From DASXMX01 sp036495445 (lineage in GTDB: Bacteria; Planctomycetota; Phycisphaerae; Tepidisphaerales; Tepidisphaeraceae): DNA of 12,613 bases. The position numbers and the translations under genes are program-made. The DNA lies in the NCBI GenBank assembly GCA_036495445.1, contig DASXMX010000176.1, positions 1-12,613 of the forward strand, in the 5' to 3' direction. This document shows positions 6,715-12,613 of the stretch, piece by piece. How positions within the stretch are numbered: position 1 is the first letter of the stretch; each line of letters begins with the position of its first letter. Under the pieces are notes generated by a model. It ran no database searches and was not told where the DNA came from. It saw only the letters and a program-made list of their open reading frames with translations.

Positions 6715-8313
6715 ATGCTCTTTTACACCTGGTCGTTCGCGCTGTTCATGCTGGTGGTGCTGCCGGTGTTCCTCGCCTTGCGCGGCACGAGGTGGTGGCT
6801 CCCGTGGCTGCTGGCGGCGTCGTATTTCTTCTACGGGTGGTGGAACCCGTATTACCTGCTGCTGGTCGTCTACTCGACAACGCTGGATTACCTGTTGGTC
6901 GCGCTGATGGACCACAGCCCGCGCGAACGCCCGTCCGGCGGGCTGTGGGCGCGGACGCTGCGCGGGCCGTCGGACGGCGTGCTCCGGACCGCATTCGCCC
7001 TCTCCGCCACGTTGTCCCTCGCGCTGTTCGCCACGGCCGCGTTCGGGCCGCCGTCGTTGCGGCCGACGCTGCTCGTGTTCGGCGGGCTGGTCCTGCTCAT
7101 GGCGGCCGGCGCCCGCCTCGCCAGCCGCCGCCTGTGGCTGGTCATCAGCATCGTTAATAACCTCGCGCTGCTGCTGTTCTTCAAGTACGCCCGCTTCGTC
7201 GTCGAGAACCTGAACGCGGTCCTGGGCTGGTCGCACGCCGGGCTCCGTTTCCCGGACCCGTCCACGCTGATGCCGCACGGGTGGGAGTACGTGCTGCCCG
7301 TCGGGATCTCGTTCTTCACGTTCCAGTCGATGAGCTACACCATCGACTTCTACCTGGGCAACGCGCCGCGGGAGCGGAACTTCCTTCGGTTCGCCACGTT
7401 CGTCTGCTTCTTCCCGCAGCTCATGGCCGGCCCGATCGAGCGGGCGCGGCAGATCCTCCCGCAGTTCCGCCAGCCGCCGGCGTTCCGCATCGAGAACCTG
7501 ACCGACGGCCTTTCACTGTTTCTGGTAGGCTTGTTCAAGAAGGTGGCGATCGCCAACTACCTGGCGATCTACGTCGACCGGGCCTACGACAACCCCGCCG
7601 CCTTCGGCGCGACCCGGCTGGCGCTGGCGACCGTGGCGTTCGCGTGGCAGATCTTCTTCGATTTCAGCGGGTACACCGACATGGCCCGCGGGGTCGCGCG
7701 GGCGATGGGGTTCCACCTGATCCTCAACTTCAACAACCCCTACCTCGCCGCCGGGCTGGGCGAGTTCTGGCAGCGGTGGCACATCAGCCTGTCCACCTGG
7801 TTCCGCGATTACCTGTACATCCCGCTCGGCGGGAACCGTCGCGGGTGGTTCCTCACGTATCGCAACCTGTTCATCGTGTTCCTGATCTCCGGGATCTGGC
7901 ACGGGTCGGCCTGGACGTTCGCGATCTGGGGCGCGTTGCACGCGCTGGGCATCCTGCTGACGCGCGAGTTGGAACGGTCTGATTTCTATCGCGAGCGGGT
8001 GCCGCGACCGCTCAAGCAGGCGTGGGTGTTCGCGTTCGTCTGCTTCGCGTGGATCTTCTTCCGGGCGGCGTCGCTGCCGGACGCGATGCTGATCGTCCGC
8101 CGGCTCTTCACCGCGGCATGGAACGCGCCGCAGGCGCCGGCGCTGATGGTCCTGCTGGTCGCCTCCGTTTGGGCGTACCAGATCGTCTGCGAATCGCGCG
8201 CCCGCGCGCTGTTGCGGTTGGGCGTCGTGCGCGTCGGCCTCGCCAGCGCGATGATCCTTTACCTGGGCCTGTGTGCGACCGGCGGGCAGCCGTTCATTTA
8301 CTTCCAGTTTTGA
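6715..8313 (+). CDS. MBOAT-family O-acyltransferase, AlgI/DltB-like
   Basis: The 532-aa polytopic membrane protein begins MLFYTWSFALFMLVVLPVF, as family members usually do, 5 nt after the previous stop. The length fits AlgI (about 520 aa). Diagnostic segments are VLPVGISFFTFQSMSYTIDF, FFPQLMAGPIERA, FDFSGYTDMARG, FWQRWHISLSTWFRDYLYIP (His356) and ISGIWHGSAWTFAIWGALHA (His396). The two histidines are the conserved MBOAT pair. Members move acyl groups, usually acetyl, across the inner membrane to extracellular polymers such as alginate, teichoic acid or other polysaccharides. The next gene encodes an SGNH-type partner 1 nt downstream, as in alginate acetylation clusters. No alginate biosynthesis gene is nearby, so the acceptor here is unknown. 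Confidence 0.93.
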   Translation: MLFYTWSFALFMLVVLPVFLALRGTRWWLPWLLAASYFFYGWWNPYYLLLVVYSTTLDYLLVALMDHSPRERPSGGLWARTLRGPSDGVLRTAFALSATLSLALFATAAFGPPSLRPTLLVFGGLVLLMAAGARLASRRLWLVISIVNNLALLLFFKYARFVVENLNAVLGWSHAGLRFPDPSTLMPHGWEYVLPVGISFFTFQSMSYTIDFYLGNAPRERNFLRFATFVCFFPQLMAGPIERARQILPQFRQPPAFRIENLTDGLSLFLVGLFKKVAIANYLAIYVDRAYDNPAAFGATRLALATVAFAWQIFFDFSGYTDMARGVARAMGFHLILNFNNPYLAAGLGEFWQRWHISLSTWFRDYLYIPLGGNRRGWFLTYRNLFIVFLISGIWHGSAWTFAIWGALHALGILLTRELERSDFYRERVPRPLKQAWVFAFVCFAWIFFRAASLPDAMLIVRRLFTAAWNAPQAPALMVLLVASVWAYQIVCESRARALLRLGVVRVGLASAMILYLGLCATGGQPFIYFQF

Positions 8314-8314
8314 G

Positions 8315-9514
8315 ATGTCGATCGTCACCGCGGACATCCCGGGCGTCGAACCCGCCGCAGCCGCGCCGGGCACGGCCACGCCGTTCGGCGTGAACGAGAT
8401 GCGGCTCACGCCGCGGCAGTGGCTCGCCACGCTCGCGATCGTGGCCGCGTGCTGGGTGCTGATCCCGTGGGCCTGGAAGCGGCTCGAGCCGTTTCATCCG
8501 GGGCCCGATTACCGCATCCCCTACGCCCTGAGCAAAGACTACTGGCTATACGAGCGGCGGCTCGAGCGCAACGTCCGCCCCGATCAGGTCCCGATCCTCG
8601 GCGACTCGGTGGTCTGGGGCGAGTACGTCCGTCCCGACGGCACGCTCTCCCATTTCCTCAATCGCCTTGCCGGGGGGGACAACGACCGGTTCCTTAACGG
8701 CGGTGTCAATGGCATGTTCCCGCTGGCGCTCGAAGGCCTCGTCGCGGATTACGGCCGCGCGATCCGGGGCCGCAAGGTGATCGTGCAGTGCAACGTGCTC
8801 TGGTGGACAAGCCCCAAAGCCGACCTGAGCGTGCCCGCGCCGGGCGGCATCAACCATTCGCGGCTGCTCCCGCAGCTCGGCGATCGCGTGCCCCCGGCCT
8901 ATCGCGCCGGCGCGGACGAGCGGCTTGCCGCGCTGATCCATCGGCACGTCGATTTCCTCGCCTGGACGGATCACCTCGAGAACGCATACTACGACCAACG
9001 CGGAATCCCGCAGTGGACGCTGGAGGAGGACGCGGCCGACGAACCGGGATACCCGAACGCCTGGCGGAATCCGCTGGCGCCAATCATCGCGGGCATCCCG
9101 GGGGAGCCCGAGCACGACCCGCGGCGCGGCCCGTCGAGCCCACGGCACAGGCCGTGGACGGCCGGCGGCGGAGAGCCGGCCCATTTCGACTGGGTCGATC
9201 TCGACGCCTCGCTTCAATGGCAGGCCTTTCGTGGAGTGGTCGAGCTCCTGCGGGCCCGCGGCAACGACGTACTCGTCGTCCTCGGCCCGTTTAACGAACA
9301 CATGATCGCCGACGACCAACGCCCGGCCTTCCGGTCGATGCGGGACCAGGTTCGCGATCGGCTCAGGCAAATGAGGGTCGGCGTGATCGTCCCCCAGGCG
9401 CTCCCGAGCGACCTCTACGCCGACGCGAGTCATCCGCTGACCGGCGGCTACGAATTGCTGGCCCGCCGGATCTGGAGCGACCCTTCGTTCAGGCGGTGGC
9501 TGGCATCCCGCTGA
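8315..9514 (+). CDS. Membrane-anchored SGNH/AlgJ-like protein, probable polysaccharide O-acetyltransferase partner
   Basis: The product is 399 aa from the ATG one base after the MBOAT stop (TGA-G-ATG). There is no strong ribosome site, so translation is probably coupled. One membrane segment (about 36-52, ATLAIVAACWVLIPWAW) anchors it with the rest outside. SGNH-type elements are visible: a nucleophile block ILGDSVVWG (Asp97, Ser98), GGVNGMFP with Asn132, and the C-terminal DASHP with Asp370 and His373, giving a complete Ser-Asp-His set. Such proteins next to an MBOAT gene (AlgJ/AlgX, PatB, DltD types) transfer the acyl group delivered by the MBOAT protein to a polymer. Residues about 258-290 are rich in Pro, Arg and Gly and look like a disordered insertion. 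The exact family was not resolved by eye. Confidence 0.75.
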   Translation: MSIVTADIPGVEPAAAAPGTATPFGVNEMRLTPRQWLATLAIVAACWVLIPWAWKRLEPFHPGPDYRIPYALSKDYWLYERRLERNVRPDQVPILGDSVVWGEYVRPDGTLSHFLNRLAGGDNDRFLNGGVNGMFPLALEGLVADYGRAIRGRKVIVQCNVLWWTSPKADLSVPAPGGINHSRLLPQLGDRVPPAYRAGADERLAALIHRHVDFLAWTDHLENAYYDQRGIPQWTLEEDAADEPGYPNAWRNPLAPIIAGIPGEPEHDPRRGPSSPRHRPWTAGGGEPAHFDWVDLDASLQWQAFRGVVELLRARGNDVLVVLGPFNEHMIADDQRPAFRSMRDQVRDRLRQMRVGVIVPQALPSDLYADASHPLTGGYELLARRIWSDPSFRRWLASR

Positions 9515-9521
9515 GCGACCT

Positions 9522-9537
9522 CGCCCGGGGCCGGGCG
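9522..9537 (+). terminator. Possible GC-rich hairpin after the envelope operon
   Basis: CGCCCGGGGCCGGGCG forms a perfect stem 8 nt after the last stop codon of the four-gene unit. It folds as a 6-bp stem with a 4-nt loop. No T-tract follows (GCCATTCCCCC), so intrinsic termination is unproven, and GC-rich palindromes arise easily at this base composition. Confidence 0.3.
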
Positions 9538-9596
9538 GCCATTCCCCCAGTGAATCATATAGATAAGCCGTGTCGCAAACGGCACAATGATCGGTC

Positions 9597-10376
9597 ATGT
9601 CGAACCCTGAGTCCGGCGTGTACGACCTCGCCCGGCTGCGCGACCGGCTGAAGCCCTTCCGGCTCTACTGGTACCCGCAGCTCGGCAGTACCAACAACCA
9701 CGCGGCCGACCTGCGCAAGCGGGGCGAAATGTTCGCCCCCGCGGCCGTCCTCGCGGACCAGCAAACTGCCGGACGCGGGCGCGGGACGAATACGTGGTGG
9801 TCGAAGGCGGGATCGCTGACCGTGACGTTCGTCCTGCCCGTCGACGAGCGGATCGAGCCGCACCAGCTTCCGCTCATTGCAGGCCTCGCGGCCCGCGGGG
9901 CCGCCGCAGAACTGACCGGGGACAACGGCGTCCAGCTCAAGTGGCCCAACGACCTGCTCTACGGCGGCAAGAAACTCGCCGGCCTCCTGTGCGAACGGAT
10001 CCTCGGCGCCGACCTCGTCGGCATCGGCGTCAACGTCAACGTCGAGCCGCTGCAGGCCCCCGCGGAGTTGCGATCTCAGATCACGTCGCTCAGCCAGATC
10101 AGCGGCCGCGTGCTCGACATGACCGAGGCACTCGCGGTACTCGCGTCGCATTTGCGGGTGACGCTGGACCGGGCCACCAGGGAGCCGTTCGCCCTGCTGC
10201 TCCGCGAGTACGACGCCCACCACGCCCTGATCGGCCGGGAAGTCTGCGTAACCGCCGTCCCCAACGACCCGCCCCTCTGCGGCCGCTGCGAAGGCCTCGA
10301 CAACATCGGCCGCCTCCTCCTCCGCTCCGCCGGCAAGCTGCATCACGTCATCTCGGGGCAGGTGCAGGTGCGATAA
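9597..10376 (+). CDS. birA: Biotin--[acetyl-CoA-carboxylase/pyruvate carboxylase] ligase
   Basis: The 259-aa product is a group I biotin-protein ligase. It joins biotin to ATP as biotinyl-AMP and transfers it to the lysine of biotin carrier domains. Motifs in order are LGSTNNHA (29-36), the biotinyl-AMP loop GRGRGTNTWW (59-68), KWPND (115-119), KKLAGLLCE with the likely catalytic Lys126, GIGVNVN, and a C-terminal SH3-like end (CGRCEGLDNIGRLLL). It lacks the N-terminal winged helix of E. coli BirA, so it should not act as a repressor. The pyruvate carboxylase 5 kb upstream is an obvious client. An imperfect GCCGT/ACGGC dyad lies at 9567-9583 just upstream, and a weak TATAGA is the only promoter-like sequence seen. 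The ribosome site is weak. Confidence 0.93.
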   Translation: MSNPESGVYDLARLRDRLKPFRLYWYPQLGSTNNHAADLRKRGEMFAPAAVLADQQTAGRGRGTNTWWSKAGSLTVTFVLPVDERIEPHQLPLIAGLAARGAAAELTGDNGVQLKWPNDLLYGGKKLAGLLCERILGADLVGIGVNVNVEPLQAPAELRSQITSLSQISGRVLDMTEALAVLASHLRVTLDRATREPFALLLREYDAHHALIGREVCVTAVPNDPPLCGRCEGLDNIGRLLLRSAGKLHHVISGQVQVR

Positions 10377-10385
10377 TCGCCGGAG

Positions 10386-10403
10386 CCGGATGGTATAATC
10401 CGG
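10386..10403 (+). promoter_or_regulatory. Extended -10 promoter inside a palindrome
   Basis: The segment CCGGATGGTATAATCCGG is an inverted repeat with 6-bp arms (CCGGAT/ATCCGG) around GGTATA. It contains a full extended -10 consensus, TGGTATAAT, at 10391-10399. Transcription would begin about 7 nt past the -10 box, at or next to the ATG at 10406, giving a leaderless or almost leaderless mRNA. A regulator bound to the palindrome would cover the promoter, as in self-repressed toxin-antitoxin operons. That regulatory role is inference. Confidence 0.55.
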
Positions 10404-10405
10404 TA

Positions 10406-10633
10406 ATGGCTCGCGAAGACTCATCCGCCGATGTAAGGGATCCCCACTGGATGGATCCAATCATCGAGGTCTACAAGCGCGACGTGGACCGCACGCTGAT
10501 CCGCGAGAACCTGCGTCTGACCGTCGATCAACGACTCGCGAACTTGGAGGCACTTCTGCGGGACGCGGAGGAAATCCGCGAAGCCATGCGTCAAGCCAAG
10601 TCCAAGCGGGCCGCCGAGCACCACGAGCCATGA
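10406..10633 (+). CDS. Small charged helical protein, partner of the nucleotidyltransferase
   Basis: The 75-aa product (MAREDSSADVRDPHWMDPII...) starts at the ATG just past the extended -10 box. There is no room for a ribosome site within the predicted transcript. The core VDRTLIRENLRLTVDQRLANLE, followed by RDAEEIREAMRQAKSKR, is strongly charged and probably helical or coiled-coil. I recall similar short RENLxLTxxQRL proteins next to nucleotidyltransferase genes in other genomes but cannot name a characterised family. Its TGA overlaps the next ATG in ATGA, so the two proteins are probably made together. It could be an antitoxin, adaptor or regulatory subunit. No DNA-binding motif is clear. 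It is easily missed because the same frame stays open far upstream through the biotin ligase gene. Confidence 0.75.
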   Translation: MAREDSSADVRDPHWMDPIIEVYKRDVDRTLIRENLRLTVDQRLANLEALLRDAEEIREAMRQAKSKRAAEHHEP

Positions 10634-11112
10634 CGGAATTCCGCGAACTCATCCGGATCCTTTCTGATGCACAGGTGGAATTCATCATCGTGGGCGGCGT
10701 CGCCGCATTCGCACACGGTTCGGCGCGCGTGACCCAGGACGTCGATGTTGTCTATCGTCGAACGCCGGAGAACCTGAAGCGTCTCGTTGCAGCACTTCAA
10801 CCGTACAATCCGTACCCGCGCGGTGCGCCGGAGGGTCTCCCCTTCAAATGGGACGAGCGCACGATCCAGCTCGGGGTCAACTTCACCCTTCGGACGACGC
10901 TCGGGTTCATCGATCTCTTGGGAGAAATCACCGCCGGAGGCAGCTACGACGACGTGGTGCGACATTCGCACCTCGTCGAAGTGTACGGGACGACCTGCCT
11001 TTGCATCGACCTGGACGAGTTGATACGAGTCAAAAAGGCCGTCGGAAGGCCCAAGGACTTTGACGCGATCGCCGAGTTGGAGGCGATTCGCGACGAACGC
11101 CGCTCGAGCTGA
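10630..11112 (+). CDS. Minimal nucleotidyltransferase-like protein (AbiEii/DUF6036-type)
   Basis: The 160-aa product has the nucleotidyltransferase-fold signature: IIVGGVAAFAHGSARVTQDVDVV gives the GG loop (Gly22-Gly23) and metal-binding Asp37 and Asp39. A likely third acidic residue is Asp95 in GFIDLLGE. The C-terminus has CLCIDLDELIRVKKAVGRPKDFDAI, where the GRPKD motif (139-143) is common in predicted nucleotidyltransferases of the AbiEii/DUF6036 kind. Such enzymes transfer NMPs to RNA or protein, and several are toxins or antitoxins. All catalytic acids are present, so it should be active. It overlaps the upstream 75-aa gene by 4 nt and its stop lies 8 nt from the convergent fuconate dehydratase stop. 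No HEPN-type partner is present, so it is not a classic MNT/HEPN pair. Confidence 0.8.
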   Translation: MTEFRELIRILSDAQVEFIIVGGVAAFAHGSARVTQDVDVVYRRTPENLKRLVAALQPYNPYPRGAPEGLPFKWDERTIQLGVNFTLRTTLGFIDLLGEITAGGSYDDVVRHSHLVEVYGTTCLCIDLDELIRVKKAVGRPKDFDAIAELEAIRDERRSS

Positions 11113-11120
11113 TTTCACGT

Positions 11121-12437
11121 CTACTTGGTCGAGACCTGCTTCCACGCCTGCCCACCCGGATACTCGTATTCGGCCAGCGACCGCGGCTTCATGGTGATGC
11201 TGTACCCCGCCTTCTGCGGGGGCATGTAGCGGCCGTTGCGCATGCGAACGGGGTCCTCGAAATGCTCGTGCAGGTGGTCGACGTATTCGAGGACGCGGTT
11301 TTCCAGCGACCCGCTGCAGGCGATATAGTCCCAGATCGACAGGTGCTGGACGTACTCGCACAAGCCCACGCCGCCGGCGTGGGGGCAGACGGGGACGTTG
11401 AACTTGGCCGCCAGGAGACACACAGCCAGGCACTCGTTCACGCCCCCGAGCCGGCAGGCGTCGAGGTTGCAGAACTGAATTCCATGGGACTGCATTAATT
11501 GCTTGAAGATAATCCGGTTCTGGCAGTGCTCGCCGGCCGCGACGCCGATGCCCAGCGGGTTGAGCGCGCGGGCGATTGCGGCGTGGCCGAGCACGTCGTC
11601 GGGGCTCGTCGGCTCCTCGATCCACCACGGGCTGAATTGGGCGAGCTGCCGCATGTGGTCGATCGCCTGCGGGACGTCCCACCACTGGTTGGCGTCCATC
11701 ATCAGCCGCCGCTCGGGGCCGATCTCCTCGCGGATGATCCGGCACCGGCGAATGTCGTCCGCCAGGTCGCGCCCCACCTTGATCTTCAGGTGCGTGAACC
11801 CGCCCGCCAGCGCCTCGCGGCAGAGCCGCCGGAGCTTGTCGTCCGAATACCCGAGCCACCCGGCCGACGTGGTGTACGCGGGGTACCCGTCCCGCAGCAT
11901 CCCGGCTTCGCGATCCGGTTTCGTCGCATGCCGCGCGCGAAGCAGTTCGATTGCCTCGGCCGCCGTGAGCGCGTCGGTGATGTAGCGGAAATCGATGCAC
12001 GCGACGAGCTGCTCGGGCGACAGGTCGCTCAGCAGCTTCCAGAGCGGCTTGCCCTCGACCTTCGCCCACAGGTCCCACACCGCGTTGACGATCGCCGCGG
12101 TGGCCAAATGGATGACGCCTTTCTCGGGGCCGACCCATCGGAGCTGGCTGTCCCCCACCATGCGCCGCCAGAACGCGCCCATGTTTTCGGTAACTGATTC
12201 GAGCGTCCGCCCGCGCACGAGCGGCGCGAGGGAGCGCATTGCGGCGACGCACAGCTCATTCCCCCGGCCGATGGTGAACGTAAGGCCGTGGCCTTCGAGG
12301 CCCGGGCGATCCGTTTGAAGGATGACGTACGCCGCCGAGTAGTCGGGGTCCGGGTTCATCGCGTCCGACCCGTCGAGCTGCCGCGAGGTCGGAAATCGGA
12401 CGTCGATCGGCGTGACGCCGGTGAGGGTCAGGGGCAT
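11121..12437 (-). CDS. L-fuconate dehydratase (enolase superfamily)
   Basis: The 438-aa product matches L-fuconate dehydratase, which removes water from L-fuconate to give 2-keto-3-deoxy-L-fuconate in the non-phosphorylative L-fucose pathway. Its N-terminus DVRFPTSRQLDGSDAMNPDP and the segment SQLRWVGPEKGV closely resemble the Xanthomonas enzyme as I remember it. Active-site elements are KIKVG (Lys218, Lys220), Mg2+ ligands Asp248 (DANQWW), Glu274 (WIEEPTSPDD) and about Glu303 (AGEH), and the catalytic His near 353 (PHAGGVGLCE). I chose the ATG at 12437 because GAG lies 8 nt upstream and the lead-in length then matches known members. A GTG at 12443 is the alternative. The other fucose genes are not in this window. 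The protein is rich in cysteine for its family. Confidence 0.93.
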   Translation of the reverse strand: MPLTLTGVTPIDVRFPTSRQLDGSDAMNPDPDYSAAYVILQTDRPGLEGHGLTFTIGRGNELCVAAMRSLAPLVRGRTLESVTENMGAFWRRMVGDSQLRWVGPEKGVIHLATAAIVNAVWDLWAKVEGKPLWKLLSDLSPEQLVACIDFRYITDALTAAEAIELLRARHATKPDREAGMLRDGYPAYTTSAGWLGYSDDKLRRLCREALAGGFTHLKIKVGRDLADDIRRCRIIREEIGPERRLMMDANQWWDVPQAIDHMRQLAQFSPWWIEEPTSPDDVLGHAAIARALNPLGIGVAAGEHCQNRIIFKQLMQSHGIQFCNLDACRLGGVNECLAVCLLAAKFNVPVCPHAGGVGLCEYVQHLSIWDYIACSGSLENRVLEYVDHLHEHFEDPVRMRNGRYMPPQKAGYSITMKPRSLAEYEYPGGQAWKQVSTK

Positions 12438-12496
12438 GACCACATCTCAACGGGGCGGAATCGGAAACACAAACGCGGCCCGCGCACGCATGGGTT

Positions 12497-12604
12497 CTCC
12501 CCCGCCCCCGCTACGCCGGGGGAGGGCTGGGGAGGGGGTTATATAGGAGAGAGCGTATTGAGGAGACCCCCTCCCTAACCCTCCCCCGGAGTACCGGGGG
12601 AGGG
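12497..12604. repeat. Foldback repeat with two hairpin units (includes copy B of the 26-bp hairpin)
   Basis: Arms at 12516-12539 and 12566-12589 are inverted repeats matching at 22 of 24 positions around a 26-nt centre. Each arm also belongs to a local hairpin: 12497-12504 pairs with 12517-12524 (CTCCCCCG/CGGGGGAG), and 12579-12589 pairs perfectly with 12594-12604 around an AGTA loop. The second hairpin is the exact reverse complement of the 26-bp element at 982-1007. The structure resembles a pair of REP elements in inverted orientation, or a small foldback element without coding capacity. It lies upstream of the fuconate dehydratase start. The adjoining 12438-12496 shows no clear promoter. 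Confidence 0.75.
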
Positions 12605-12613
12605 AATTGAAGG

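Noticed and set aside
7513..8430. Minus-strand ORF across the MBOAT end and SGNH start
   Set aside because: It is a charged, low-complexity shadow of two well supported plus-strand genes.
9555..9583. Possible promoter and GCCGT/ACGGC operator before the biotin ligase gene
   Set aside because: TATAGA matches only four of six -10 positions with no -35, and the 5-bp dyad is short. It is too weak to list as a feature.
9794..10405. Upstream extension of the 75-aa gene through the biotin ligase gene
   Set aside because: The frame is open but Arg/Pro-rich inside the biotin ligase gene. The promoter at 10391-10399 and the change to normal composition at MAREDSS place the real start at 10406.
10591..12252. 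Minus-strand ORF of 553 codons overlapping the nucleotidyltransferase and fuconate dehydratase genes
   Set aside because: It is in another frame from the true fuconate dehydratase, is extremely Arg/Pro/Ala-rich in that part, and is antisense to the nucleotidyltransferase in the rest.

Overview
The window is high-GC bacterial DNA with strong third-position GC bias. It most resembles a Planctomycetota genome, perhaps a Phycisphaerae-like lineage. That placement is an inference from the gene mix (SUMF1-like lipoprotein, TolB-like propeller, MBOAT/SGNH pair, short protein plus nucleotidyltransferase pair) and from the GC-rich hairpin repeats between genes. No rRNA, tRNA, CRISPR array, integrase or transposase was found.

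Layout. (1) Positions 1-168, minus strand: the first 56 codons of a lipoprotein, probably an ABC-type substrate-binding protein, running off the left edge. Its upstream region holds a candidate promoter overlapped by two abutting palindromic operator-like sites. (2) Positions 351-491: four short hairpin repeat units. (3) Positions 493-960, minus: a YkgJ-family cysteine-cluster protein. (4) Positions 1117-4581, plus: a complete pyruvate carboxylase. (5) Positions 4682-9514, plus: a tight four-gene unit (secreted TolB-like beta-propeller, SUMF1/FGE-like lipoprotein, MBOAT O-acyltransferase, SGNH/AlgJ-like protein) with gaps of 0, 5 and 1 nt. It is probably an envelope or exopolysaccharide acylation operon. 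(6) Positions 9597-10376, plus: a biotin-protein ligase without a DNA-binding domain, the enzyme needed to activate the pyruvate carboxylase. (7) Positions 10406-11112, plus: a 75-aa protein and a minimal nucleotidyltransferase joined by an ATGA overlap. Their extended -10 promoter lies inside a palindrome and appears to start transcription at the ATG, so this is a candidate toxin-antitoxin-like module. (8) Positions 11121-12437, minus: L-fuconate dehydratase, convergent with the module. (9) Positions 12497-12604: a foldback repeat containing an exact inverted copy of the hairpin at 982-1007.

Functional links. Pyruvate carboxylase and biotin ligase form an enzyme and activator pair. The MBOAT and SGNH proteins should form a membrane-to-surface acyl transfer pair, with the two upstream exported proteins as accessory parts. 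Fuconate dehydratase indicates use of L-fucose. The least explained parts are the nucleotidyltransferase module, the four-gene envelope operon, and the double operator at the left edge.
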